The position numbers and the translations under genes are program-made. Shown in pieces: positions 35,916 through 44,465 of a stretch of 64,000 nucleotides of DNA (position 1 is the stretch's first letter; each line of letters starts with the position of its first letter). The notes beneath the pieces are model-generated. The model was given only the letters and a program-made list of their open reading frames with translations, searched no databases and was not told the origin of the DNA. This DNA comes from Ignavibacteria bacterium (lineage in GTDB: Bacteria > Bacteroidota > Ignavibacteria > Tepidaquicellales > Tepidaquicellaceae). The stretch lies in contig JBAZNU010000008.1 in the NCBI GenBank assembly GCA_041649015.1, positions 98,590-162,589 of the forward strand, in the 5' to 3' direction.

Positions 35916-37829
35916 TTATCTCATCACATTCTCAACCCATCTCAGATATTTTTCTACTGTAGCAATTCCCGGAAATTCGTGACCTTTGTCCGGTTCAGTA
36001 AGTAATTCAATCTTTGCACCCGTCATTTTCATCTTGTTTACAAAATCTAATGTCGCCTGCAATGTTACGTTTAAATCTTTTTCCCCGTGAAATATAAATA
36101 TTGGTACATTCTTAAAAGAGCCAAGATTCTTTTCATCCGTAAAATCAGGTGCAAGCTCTGCCGGTGCATACCTTGAACCTATATTAGGTCCTCCGCTGAA
36201 TACAGCTAATGCTTTGTATTTGTTCGGCGTTTCATAGAACGTTCTGTAAACTCCATATCCTCCCATCGAAAATCCTGTTAAAAGAATTCGTGTTGTATCT
36301 GCATTGTAATCTTCAGTCACAGCGTTAATTACTTCAGCAATATCGTCCTGTGCATTGTCTCGTGAGTATGCGTTCGATTTTCCTCTCCCAAGCGGGCCTG
36401 CTGCGATGAAATCTTTTGGAATTATTCCAAGAACTCCGCGTATATTATTCTCGTCCGATGCACTTCCGTGAAGATATACCATCAACGGATACTTTTTGTT
36501 CTTATCATAGTTCTCAGGCAGATAAACTACATACGGCTGTAAAGTACCGTCAACTTTCGAAAGGTAAGCCTTGCGTATGAAACCGGCGCTGTTCTCAAAT
36601 GGGTCAATTCCCGTCTTCACAGTATTAATCACTTTGTTTAATCTCGATAAATTGATTCTCTCTGTCCTGCATGTCTCGTAAATTTTTAATGCTCTTAGTT
36701 TTTCACCTAATTCTTGTATCATAAATTGTATTGTACTATACGAACTCTTTGAAAGCACTTCCTTGTTTTTTTGCACTACATTTTCAAATTCCTTTTCGTC
36801 GAACTTTGGTAATATTGATAAACCATTCGCTCCTAAACTTAACCTATTCTGTGATTTCCATCTGAACATATACGCACCTTCAGGGGCTTGTTTGATGTTT
36901 AGCGTAAACTCATGCCTCGTTAATCCGAGTGTGCAATCATATTTCAACACATCAATAACCGCTGGCTTTTCGCCCGATTCCTGTATAATAAATACATTCT
37001 CTTTTATTGTTTCATTGGAAATTGTTATTGCCTCACCATTTATCACATTACCCTCCATAGTGTGCCCTTCTCTGAATGATACAAATGTTTGCGGCTTTCC
37101 TTCCATTACAGGTCTCTGAAATCGCATTATCTCATATTTCCTTTTCTGAAATTCCGCACCAGAATTATCATCCGATGTCTGATACCAGATTTGCCCCTTC
37201 GGTTCTACTGCCTTGCAAAACGTAAGGTTAAATCCTATTCCCTCTGAAAGCCATGGATGGTTTGGCTTTACGTCGGTCCAGGGCAGCAATAATTCAAAAC
37301 TAATCTTTCCATCACCTTCAGCGAATTCGAGCTTTGTATCCGTGCTTGTCGGTAAAAATATTCTGTCAACATTGTAGTTCCAGAATATATGACGCGTCCA
37401 TTCTTTATCTGGTGAGTTTACAGCTGAACAGGCAAGCTCATAAAATTCGTCCGCTGGTTTATTGTCAGTTTGAGGTTTGCAAATTAATAAAAGGAATCCG
37501 TCTCCATTCTGATATGCACGGTCTCGGAAGGTTAAAAACTCCGTCTTTGCCTCAATGTAAACATACAAAAACTCGGTGCCGTAACCAATTCTGTACGTTA
37601 CCAATGGAGCCGCATCGTTTATCATCCTCGATATGTAAGAAAATTTCCTCTCAGGAAGTGATTCCAAATTCTTATCAATTACCCCGTCAATTATTGGTGT
37701 GGATGATAGAAAATTTATATCAACTTCGCTGACACTTGTATTAGTCTTAAGAGTATCTACAATCCACTGCGCATTGCTCTCTGAAAAACCGCAGATTAAT
37801 GCAATTACAATTAGTATAACTCGTATCAT
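35916..37829 (-). CDS. Exported CBM9-like domain plus alpha/beta-hydrolase (esterase/PHB-depolymerase type)
   Basis: 637 residues, signal peptide ending near SESNA. Residues about 30-240 resemble a CBM9/DOMON-type beta-sandwich (PIIDGVIDKNLESLPE, TEFLYVYIEAKT). The C-terminal ~240 residues are an esterase: oxyanion loop MVYLHGSASDENN, nucleophile Ser in GFSMGGYG, acid in HGEKDLNV and His in DKGHEFPG. The arrangement fits a secreted carbohydrate-bound ester hydrolase or peptidase. The middle section is helical. Located 106 bases from the aspartic protease-like gene on the same strand. Confidence 0.78.
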   Translation of the reverse strand: MIRVILIVIALICGFSESNAQWIVDTLKTNTSVSEVDINFLSSTPIIDGVIDKNLESLPERKFSYISRMINDAAPLVTYRIGYGTEFLYVYIEAKTEFLTFRDRAYQNGDGFLLLICKPQTDNKPADEFYELACSAVNSPDKEWTRHIFWNYNVDRIFLPTSTDTKLEFAEGDGKISFELLLPWTDVKPNHPWLSEGIGFNLTFCKAVEPKGQIWYQTSDDNSGAEFQKRKYEIMRFQRPVMEGKPQTFVSFREGHTMEGNVINGEAITISNETIKENVFIIQESGEKPAVIDVLKYDCTLGLTRHEFTLNIKQAPEGAYMFRWKSQNRLSLGANGLSILPKFDEKEFENVVQKNKEVLSKSSYSTIQFMIQELGEKLRALKIYETCRTERINLSRLNKVINTVKTGIDPFENSAGFIRKAYLSKVDGTLQPYVVYLPENYDKNKKYPLMVYLHGSASDENNIRGVLGIIPKDFIAAGPLGRGKSNAYSRDNAQDDIAEVINAVTEDYNADTTRILLTGFSMGGYGVYRTFYETPNKYKALAVFSGGPNIGSRYAPAELAPDFTDEKNLGSFKNVPIFIFHGEKDLNVTLQATLDFVNKMKMTGAKIELLTEPDKGHEFPGIATVEKYLRWVENVMR

Positions 37830-38033
37830 TTTATCCCTCCCGCTATTGTATGATGATAAGTCTAATTTGAATACGCAACCGCACCTGAAAAGTTAAAACT
37901 CCGGTTCATCCCCAATTAAAATAATCTCTAATTGTGCCTTGGTGTTTTCGTGTTAAAAAGCTCTTAACATCAAAATTATATATTACTCTTTTCAGTGACC
38001 ACTTTCAATCAATATATTCTATAAAACAAAATA

Positions 38034-38051
38034 CGGGATTACATAATCCCG
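38034..38051 (-). terminator. Hairpin downstream of the T9SS-tail relic
   Basis: CGGGATTA-CA-TAATCCCG inverted repeat, followed on the minus strand by TATTTTGTTTTAT. It sits where the terminator of the former gene would be. Confidence 0.5.
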
Positions 38052-38090
38052 CATAAATATAATTACGAATAAAATAACAATAAACCCGAA

Positions 38091-38195
38091 TTATTTCATA
38101 TACCATCCTCTTGTTACTGTATACTGTCCCGAAACAAGTCCGTAAAAAAACACCCCGCTCATCAGTCCCGAATGCGATATTCCTTGGGAATCCAG
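38091..38195 (-). pseudogene. Relic of a T9SS C-terminal sorting tail
   Basis: One frame encodes a 34-residue fragment ending ...SGLMSGVFFYGLVSGQYTVTRGWYMK and a stop at 38091. It matches the last strand pair of Por/T9SS type A tails (compare SGLTSGVYYYKITAGE...MILLK in the gene at 42070-44340). An in-frame TAA precedes it, and no gene body is left upstream, where the CPBP gene now lies. It is followed by a hairpin with a T-rich flank, as at a normal gene end. This is the 3' stump of a deleted secreted-protein gene. Confidence 0.65.
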
Positions 38196-38258
38196 TTAAA
38201 CAATAAACAAAGAACAAATCAAATAGCTGTCAAAGAAACCGCAACTTGTTTTTCGTAT

Positions 38259-39104
38259 CTATTCCTTTTCTTTGCCGCCTTTGAACAAAGTGATTATTAT
38301 TGCCGATATTAAGCAAACAATCCCCGTCAGTATCCCGGTCTCGGATACAAAGTAAGCGGCAAAGTCCTTTTGCACTGTCATTTCCCAGAACATCCCCAAC
38401 AGTATAATATTTCCGCTTGAATGAAGCACAACACCCGTCCACAAACTTTTTGATTTCTTAACAAGCATTGTTCTCATAAAAGAATACCCGACCAGTACAA
38501 GCGTAAACCCGGGTAATGCAACCCAAAGCGGAGTACCCTGACCGTAGAATCCGCCGATGATTGCAGGGAAATGCCAAACCGACCAGAACAACCCTACAAT
38601 CAAAGAGGTAACAGGCACTGGAAATATTTTCAATAGCTTTGGCGTTAAAAATCCGCTCCACCCGATTTCCTCCCCAAGTACAGAAATACAAGTAAATAAG
38701 AATCCCAGCGTCATTTTTGAAAGAGCACCAACGATGAATGGTGCCGGCAGCTCAAATCCCAGCATCTTAGACCATTTGTAATTTACAACTTGATCCGCAG
38801 TGAATTCTGCAAGTCCCGAAAACCACGCAATTCCATAAGCAATTAGTGAAACAGCCAGAGGAAATAAATATGCATAACCCAGATATTTTATCTTCCCGGG
38901 CTTCCATCCGTAGCCACCGATTTTATCTTTATGTATTAAAGAAGTTATTATTGCAGAAATTGCGGGGGTGTACATCATCAGTAGTATTGCAGCAATATTC
39001 TCTTTTGCACCGCTGAACATCCAGAGAAAAACCCCTGTCGTCATTAATGACAATATCACAAAGAATATAATTACCTGTTTGGAAATCTCTTTTCTCTCAT
39101 CCAT
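38259..39104 (-). CDS. CPBP family intramembrane glutamic protease (CAAX/Abi type)
   Basis: 281 residues, about eight transmembrane segments. The three CPBP motifs are visible: GEEIGWSGFL (tandem Glu), FWSVWHFP and VVLHSSGN, which together form the active site of Rce1-like proteases. Bacterial members process peptides or confer bacteriocin immunity; the role here is unknown. It stands alone, with a 376-base divergent gap upstream. Confidence 0.85.
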   Translation of the reverse strand: MDERKEISKQVIIFFVILSLMTTGVFLWMFSGAKENIAAILLMMYTPAISAIITSLIHKDKIGGYGWKPGKIKYLGYAYLFPLAVSLIAYGIAWFSGLAEFTADQVVNYKWSKMLGFELPAPFIVGALSKMTLGFLFTCISVLGEEIGWSGFLTPKLLKIFPVPVTSLIVGLFWSVWHFPAIIGGFYGQGTPLWVALPGFTLVLVGYSFMRTMLVKKSKSLWTGVVLHSSGNIILLGMFWEMTVQKDFAAYFVSETGILTGIVCLISAIIITLFKGGKEKE

Positions 39105-39480
39105 AATGAAATCAATTAAATAATTTTATACCTTTAATAAGGTTTTACTGTCCATATCGTTTCAATCAAATACAATCAGATTCCATTCAAATTTCTTTTA
39201 AAAACTCTATTTACCACTTCCAGACTAAAATGACTAAATTCTTACAATTTATTAATTGTTTTTCTAATACTTATACTATTTCACCTTCCTTTCAATCTTT
39301 GCTCAGGAAGTAATTTAATATATGTAAAATAATTATTATGAATATCCTATGTTTTTCAGAGTGAATATTCGCATTTTCTATAGAATAATATTTATACAAT
39401 TCTTATATTATTTGATAGAATTACATAAACTCTTTATTTTATGAAATGGACTTCATCTTTTGATTAACGAAAAACCTAAT
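39105..39480. other. 376-base divergent intergenic region
   Basis: AT-rich gap between the CPBP gene and the restriction-modification pair. It contains a weak 10/11-base tandem repeat (39160-39203). No gene is seen. The methyltransferase frame also extends upstream to a TTG at 39460. Confidence 0.4.
39160..39203. repeat. Weak 10-11-base tandem repeat
   Basis: CAATCAAATA, CAATCAGATTC, CATTCAAATTT and TTCTTTTAAAA follow each other. The repeat is less regular than the other arrays: one step is 10 bases and the last unit is diverged. Confidence 0.4.
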
Positions 39481-40263
39481 ATGAAATTTCCGGATAATTT
39501 TATTAATAAAATTATTTGTGGTGATTGTTTAGTTACGATGAAGCAGATGCCCAATAAATGTCTGGATTTAGTTGTCACATCACCTCCGTATAATTTAAAA
39601 AACTCGACGGGTAACGGAATGAAAGATGGTAGGGGCGGAAAGTGGGCTGGTGCGGCTTTAGTTAACGGTTATAACAATTATGATGACAATATGCCTCATG
39701 AGAAATATGCGGAATGGCAGTATAATTGTTTAAAAGAAATGTTCCGTCTTATAAAAGATGATGGTGCAATCTTTTATAATCACAAATGGCGAGTCCAAGA
39801 TGGCGTTATACAAGACCGCAAAGATATTATTAGAGATTTACCAGTCAGACAAATAATTATTTGGAAAAGAAAAGGCGGAATAAATTTTAATCCCGGTTAT
39901 TTTCTTCCTACTTATGAAGTAATTTACTTAATCCCTAAACAAAAATTTAAACTGGCTCCGAAAGCAAATGCTTATGGTGATGTATGGGAATTTAAACAAG
40001 AAATGAATAATACTCATCCCGCGCCATTTCCTGTTGAACTTATCGATAGAATAATAGCTTCAACAACCTCTAAAATAATCTTAGATCCTTTTATGGGTAG
40101 TGGTACAACAGCAATAGTCGCTATGGGACTAAAAAGAAAATTTATTGGTATCGAACTTTCCCCCGAGTATTGCAAAAATTCTGAGGAAAGAATTGAACGG
40201 AATAAAAAACACAGTGAATTATTAAAGTATAGACCACTTACTCTTTTTCAAAAAACAGAATGA
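39481..40263 (+). CDS. DNA methyltransferase of a type II R-M system (likely N4-cytosine)
   Basis: About 260 residues. The catalytic motif TSPPYNLKNS lies near the N-terminus and the SAM-binding motif DPFMGSGTTAIVAMGLKRKFIGIELSPEYC near the C-terminus, i.e. the beta-class order. SPPY and the neighbouring MvaI/BcnI-like nuclease favour N4-cytosine methylation, since the methylases of that family are N4-C. I use the ATG at 39481 (KFPDNFINKIICGDC); a TTG at 39460 would add seven residues. Its stop overlaps the nuclease start by 4 bases (ATGA), giving tight coupling. The pair is AT-rich and probably mobile. Confidence 0.9.
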   Translation: MKFPDNFINKIICGDCLVTMKQMPNKCLDLVVTSPPYNLKNSTGNGMKDGRGGKWAGAALVNGYNNYDDNMPHEKYAEWQYNCLKEMFRLIKDDGAIFYNHKWRVQDGVIQDRKDIIRDLPVRQIIIWKRKGGINFNPGYFLPTYEVIYLIPKQKFKLAPKANAYGDVWEFKQEMNNTHPAPFPVELIDRIIASTTSKIILDPFMGSGTTAIVAMGLKRKFIGIELSPEYCKNSEERIERNKKHSELLKYRPLTLFQKTE

Positions 40264-41045
40264 AAATTTTCACTAAGGAAAGTTTAATAAAAGAACTACA
40301 AGATATCGCAGCAAGAGGATGGATTGAAAATGCTAGACATGGAAACTCAGGCGGTATTGGAAATACTCTTGAAGACTTGTTAGGTATTACAGAAAATAAT
40401 CTGCCGATGCCTAATGCAGCAGAGTGGGAGCTGAAATCTCAACGCATTAACTCAACCTCTCTTACAACATTATTACATATTGAACCATCACCAAGAGCAG
40501 TTAGATTTGTTCCGCAATTATTTCTTTTAAAATATGGTTGGAAGCATAAAGAAGCTGGAAAGAAATATCCTAAAAATGAAATGAGCTTTCGACAAACAAT
40601 TCATGGGCTGTCAGCCAGTGATAGAGGTTTTATGGTTAAGATAAATAGAAACGATAAAAAAGTTTTAATTTCTTTTGACAACACAAAAGTATCATGCAAA
40701 CATAAATCATGGTTGAAACAAGTTAATAAGCGAATAGGACTTAGTGAATTAAATCCTCAACCATATTGGGGCTTTGATGATTTATCAAATAAAGCTGGAA
40801 CAAAATTGATCAATTGTTTTTATGTTCAAGCAGAGGTGAAAAAAGAAAACGATAAAGAGTATTATAGCTATTGTAAAGTTTTAATGTTACAGAAGTTCAA
40901 TTTCGAGGGTTTCTTAAATTCTATTGAGAATGGAAATATTTTAGTAGATTTTGATGCAAGAACTGGTCATAATCATGGGACGAAGTTCCGTATGAGACAA
41001 AATTGTTTACCAGAACTCTATGAGAAGGTAACTGTCATTGTTTAG
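40260..41045 (+). CDS. Type II restriction endonuclease, MvaI/BcnI family
   Basis: 261 residues. The family signature is visible: GNSGGIGNTLEDLLGITEN followed by AEWELKSQR, supplying the acidic residues and Lys59 of the PD-(D/E)XK-like site. Other landmarks are HGLSASDRGFMV and the C-terminal VDFDARTGHNHGTKFRMR, typical of this family. MvaI and BcnI cut CC(W/S)GG monomerically, nicking one strand at a time. Specificity here is a prediction from family only. It overlaps the methyltransferase by 4 bases. Confidence 0.88.
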   Translation: MKIFTKESLIKELQDIAARGWIENARHGNSGGIGNTLEDLLGITENNLPMPNAAEWELKSQRINSTSLTTLLHIEPSPRAVRFVPQLFLLKYGWKHKEAGKKYPKNEMSFRQTIHGLSASDRGFMVKINRNDKKVLISFDNTKVSCKHKSWLKQVNKRIGLSELNPQPYWGFDDLSNKAGTKLINCFYVQAEVKKENDKEYYSYCKVLMLQKFNFEGFLNSIENGNILVDFDARTGHNHGTKFRMRQNCLPELYEKVTVIV

Positions 41046-41204
41046 TTATTAAGAATTAAATCTTTTCCTATTTCCAAAAGCAGTGCTCGGGAACTCCCAC
41101 CCGCTTAGTCGTGGAAAAATTCATTTTTCTATGATATAGCTATTATTACGAGGTTGTCAATTCTTAACAAAATAACCATATGTTTATTCAATATTTACAC
41201 TCAT

Positions 41205-41270
41205 CTCATACGCCTTTTATACGCCTTTTATTCGCAAATAAGACGCAATTCATAGGCGTTCCTTTACCCC
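41205..41270. repeat. 11-base-period tandem array (TTATACGCCT type)
   Basis: Units CTCATACGCCT, TTTATACGCCT, TTTATTCGCAA, ATAAGACGCAA, TTCATAGGCGT keep a CGC core at the same position; successive matches are 9, 8, 7 and 5 of 11. The array decays into TCCTTTACCCC. Confidence 0.7.
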
Positions 41271-41333
41271 CCGATGGTCAATGTCCAATCCTAAAAGTGC
41301 CAACGAACTGTTTAAATTCATGTAAACTTTTTG

Positions 41334-41341
41334 TATTTTTG
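41334..41341 (+). promoter_or_regulatory. Bacteroidota-type -7 promoter element
   Basis: TATTTTTG matches TAnnTTTG, 27 bases upstream of the start codon at 41369, leaving a short leader. The same octamer precedes the tRNA gene at 50393. Confidence 0.5.
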
Positions 41342-41368
41342 TAATGAATAAACTAATATTTTTCATCT

Positions 41369-42067
41369 ATGGCTATCATTAAACGCTCTCTGCTTGGTAA
41401 ATTCTCAGGTTCTGCTGGTGATATGGTATTCTGTATCAGGAACGGAAAAAGATATTTCCGCAGTAAACCAAGCCCCCGTGACCCAAATAAACCAAAATCC
41501 CGGAAAACTAAAGACAATGAAAGCGGTTTCGCTTATACTTCCTCTTTTACTAAAGAAATATCTGAAAATAAATATTTAAAATTTATCTGGAAAAACTCCG
41601 ATTTGTTCGGTGAGAATTATTACGGACGTATTTTCAGTGCAAATAGAAGTAAAACCCCCTCAACAGGACTTACTCCGAATAATATTATTTCTCCTCCTAA
41701 TATCTACATGAAAACTAATGCTCTAATCTGGGATGATGATTATTTTTCTCTTGAATACTCCTTCGATAGTAATCCCGAAAAAGTCTTTACTTTACCCTAT
41801 CAGGCAGTCTCTATTGTTTACCTCTATGACCCACGCAATCCTAAAAAAGATACTGCTTTTGATTTCTTGTCTTTCGAAGAACTAATTTCAGAACAATTTA
41901 ACCATAAACCTAATACTGTAACATTTAAATTTACCGATGAGAATAAAAAATTATTATCGGAATTCAAAAAAGGTATAATTTATATATCCTTTATTGCAAA
42001 TTATCCCGACCCGCAAAATATATTATGGACTTCTACCGATGCAGTAGAAATAAATTTGTTGCAGTAA
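41369..42067 (+). CDS. DUF6266-like hypothetical protein
   Basis: 232 residues. The opening AIIKRSLLGKFSGSAGDMVFCIRNGKRYFRSKPS matches the start of a family widespread in Bacteroidota (GxxGKVGxxVGxxxxGxxxxRxxPS), here called DUF6266-like. No signal peptide. The rest is beta-rich with no recognised motif. Function unknown. The gene follows the restriction-modification pair and converges on a T9SS gene with 2 bases between stops. Confidence 0.6.
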   Translation: MAIIKRSLLGKFSGSAGDMVFCIRNGKRYFRSKPSPRDPNKPKSRKTKDNESGFAYTSSFTKEISENKYLKFIWKNSDLFGENYYGRIFSANRSKTPSTGLTPNNIISPPNIYMKTNALIWDDDYFSLEYSFDSNPEKVFTLPYQAVSIVYLYDPRNPKKDTAFDFLSFEELISEQFNHKPNTVTFKFTDENKKLLSEFKKGIIYISFIANYPDPQNILWTSTDAVEINLLQ

Positions 42068-42069
42068 TT

Positions 42070-44340
42070 TTATTTCAGTAAAATCATTTTCCGTGTCTCC
42101 GAAAATTCGCCCGCAGTAATTTTGTAATAATACACCCCGCTCGTCAGTCCCGAACCGTCAAATGTAATTTTATAATCTCCCGCATTTAGCGTTTCATTAA
42201 CCAGAGTCTGCACCTCTCGTCCCGTAACATCATAGATTTTTATAACAACATTACTGGTCGGAGACCCGCCGTGGCGGGGCAGCTGAAAACCAATAACTGT
42301 TCTTGGATTAAACGGATTCGGATAATTCTGCTTTAGTCTTATTGTTACAGGTACATTCTCCGATACCGTGTTTATTCCTGTCGTGAATATACTTGAGTTC
42401 TTAAAAATATAAGAATCTAAAAGTGTAACAGCATACAAAATACCGTCTTGCGATAAATAAGAACCGTATATGTCGCTTATGCTCGATTGTAAAAATTTCT
42501 TAGTCCATGAAAGGCCGCCGTTCGACGTGTAATATCCCGTACCGTAAGTACCCATCACCACGCACTCCTGCTGATTCCTAACTTCAACTGCATAATTTGT
42601 TATTACAGTCGTGGACGAAAAACTTACGTTCGACCATGGCGTTGCTCCGCCGTTAGTCGTTTTGTAAACTCTGTTATTCGAACCGACGCAGTATCCAGTT
42701 TGTGCATTCAGCATCTTTATATCGTAAAGTGAACCTGCGAGATAATTATCCCCCAATAGCGTCGAATCCCATACAGCCCCGCCGTTAGTGGTTTTCCATG
42801 CTCTCGGCCTGCTGCTCAAAAGCCATCCGTTGTTCTCATCCAGCATACAGGCACTGTATATCGTATTACCCGTCGTGTTTGCGTTTATCTTTTGCTTCGT
42901 CCAGGTTGTTCCCGAATTCGTTGTTTTGAAAATTGTCGAATCATTACCCGCAGTGTATCTCGAAAATAACCATCCCGTCTGCGCATTCACAAAATCGACT
43001 TTCGATAATATTATTCCTGCAGGCATATTCGGTATAACAAGCGAATCCCAGTTGACTCCGCCGTTAGTCGTTCTGTAAACTGCCGACCTATTCCCGCATA
43101 TATATCCCGTGTTGTCATCTATCATGTCTATACTGTAAAACTCTGCATTCGACGTTGCAGAAGGTGAAACAACCGTCCAGTTATTGCCCGAATTTGTTGA
43201 CCTTAATATCTGGTCTTGTGTAACCGTCGAAACGGACGGTGCTCCCACTGCTAACAGTACTCCGGCATTCGCCGACGACCAGACGTCCCGCATGTTTCCC
43301 GTTTTTAAATACTGTCCAAGCGGCTGCTTAAAAGTTCCAAGTGTTTGATGTATGGAACCCTTCGCCCCTACGGTTATCATTGTATCCGCCGTTATGGAGA
43401 AGTCAGATGAATAATATGAGTTGCTCCATAATGGCTGTGCCGAAGGTGCCATAAATGCTATCGAATCCCACGTGTCGCCATGGTTCGATGAATGGTATAT
43501 GTAGTTCGAATTTCCCGTCAGATAAACAGTATTATCCCTGTATTTTATATCCGTGAAATGTATGTTTCTGTCAAAAAGTATTCCTGCCATGTTCGCCCAG
43601 GTATATCCTCCGTCATTTGTATATCTGCACCTGCCCCAGTCACCGCATGCATAACCTGTGTTTGCGTCTAAGAAAACAGCTTTGTTAAAATTAACTAAAT
43701 TGCCAATCGGATATGTAGTCCATGAAAATCCTCCGTTAGTCGTTATGAAATTATCTCCAAGCTGGTTGAATACTATAAGTTTATTCTCCGTAAAAGCATG
43801 CAGTTCGTATGGATTTGAATAGCCCGGCGTCGTACCGATGTTGTTATTCCAGGTTATTCCGCCGTTCGTTGTTTTCATTAATCTGTAATCTGTTAATCCG
43901 CAGACTACATATCCCGTCAGATTGTTTATAAAACTTATTCCTGTAAATGTAGTGTTTGTCGGCGCAGGGTTGCCCGTACTGTCAAATGTCAAACCGCCGT
44001 CAGTTGTCCTTAATATACTTCCATACGAACCGATTACAATTCCCGTACTCTGATTAAAGAACCATGCGTTCCGTAAGTCTGCTCTCTGTATCGGTATTCC
44101 CGATGTTCGCCCAGCCGTGTGATTAACGAACCAGTTTGCGCCTCTGTTCGTTGTCTTGATAAACGTTCCTTTGCCGCCTATTGCATATATCGTATTCACA
44201 TCCCACATCTTAACCCATCTAAGTTCGTTACCCTGCGGTGATTGATGAAGCCATTTCCAGTCCTGATAACTCTGGCTTAATGCTCCCGTTGCAAACAAAC
44301 AAATTGCTAAGAAAATAAATAATGTTTTCATAATATTCAT
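42070..44340 (-). CDS. T9SS-secreted beta-propeller protein (Ycf48/BNR-like) with sorting tail
   Basis: 756 residues. Signal peptide ends near TGALS. The body is a series of propeller blades of the form TTNGGxxWxxxxxxxxxxxxxxFxNxxTGYxxG, at least twelve, as in photosystem II stability factor-like and sialidase-type repeats. The last ~85 residues are a type A sorting domain: LKQNYPNPFNPRTVIGFQLP, IKIYDVTGREVQTLVNETL, SGLTSGVYYYKITAGE and final MILLK. It is exported through the type IX system and attached or released. A GC-rich palindrome (42265-42278) is inserted in the sorting-domain hinge (QLP-RHGGSPTS). Binding target unknown. Confidence 0.9.
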   Translation of the reverse strand: MNIMKTLFIFLAICLFATGALSQSYQDWKWLHQSPQGNELRWVKMWDVNTIYAIGGKGTFIKTTNRGANWFVNHTAGRTSGIPIQRADLRNAWFFNQSTGIVIGSYGSILRTTDGGLTFDSTGNPAPTNTTFTGISFINNLTGYVVCGLTDYRLMKTTNGGITWNNNIGTTPGYSNPYELHAFTENKLIVFNQLGDNFITTNGGFSWTTYPIGNLVNFNKAVFLDANTGYACGDWGRCRYTNDGGYTWANMAGILFDRNIHFTDIKYRDNTVYLTGNSNYIYHSSNHGDTWDSIAFMAPSAQPLWSNSYYSSDFSITADTMITVGAKGSIHQTLGTFKQPLGQYLKTGNMRDVWSSANAGVLLAVGAPSVSTVTQDQILRSTNSGNNWTVVSPSATSNAEFYSIDMIDDNTGYICGNRSAVYRTTNGGVNWDSLVIPNMPAGIILSKVDFVNAQTGWLFSRYTAGNDSTIFKTTNSGTTWTKQKINANTTGNTIYSACMLDENNGWLLSSRPRAWKTTNGGAVWDSTLLGDNYLAGSLYDIKMLNAQTGYCVGSNNRVYKTTNGGATPWSNVSFSSTTVITNYAVEVRNQQECVVMGTYGTGYYTSNGGLSWTKKFLQSSISDIYGSYLSQDGILYAVTLLDSYIFKNSSIFTTGINTVSENVPVTIRLKQNYPNPFNPRTVIGFQLPRHGGSPTSNVVIKIYDVTGREVQTLVNETLNAGDYKITFDGSGLTSGVYYYKITAGEFSETRKMILLK

Positions 44341-44465
44341 TTATTTAATACGATTTATTAATTTGATGAATAATAATCAAGAGAAAAATGTTTGTCGTTT
44401 ATCTCAAATCTGGCTTTGTAAAAAATTAATAGCTAGGTTATTTGATGAGTTGGATATGACTTATA

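Larger units (their letters stand above)
37830..38258. other. 429-base intergenic region with a gene relic
   Basis: Between the CPBP protease gene and the esterase gene, both minus. It holds a short T9SS-tail relic (38091-38195) and its hairpin (38034-38051). A phrase TTGTGCCTTGGTGTTTTCGTG near 37934 resembles a purine-repeat remnant on the other strand. No intact gene and no 11-base array. Confidence 0.5.
41046..41368. other. 323-base intergenic region after the R-M pair
   Basis: Contains an 11-base array (41205-41270), a -7 type promoter element (41334-41341) and a short stretch (41086-41118) resembling a decayed IS200/IS605 end. No gene seen. Confidence 0.45.

Noticed and set aside
37934..37955. 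Short TTGTGCCTTGGTGTTTTCGTG phrase as a dispersed repeat
   Set aside because: A single copy of about 20 bases cannot support a repeat call from this window alone.
38005..38217. 70-residue minus-strand frame over the T9SS relic
   Set aside because: It is out of frame with the recognisable tail sequence and has no family features.
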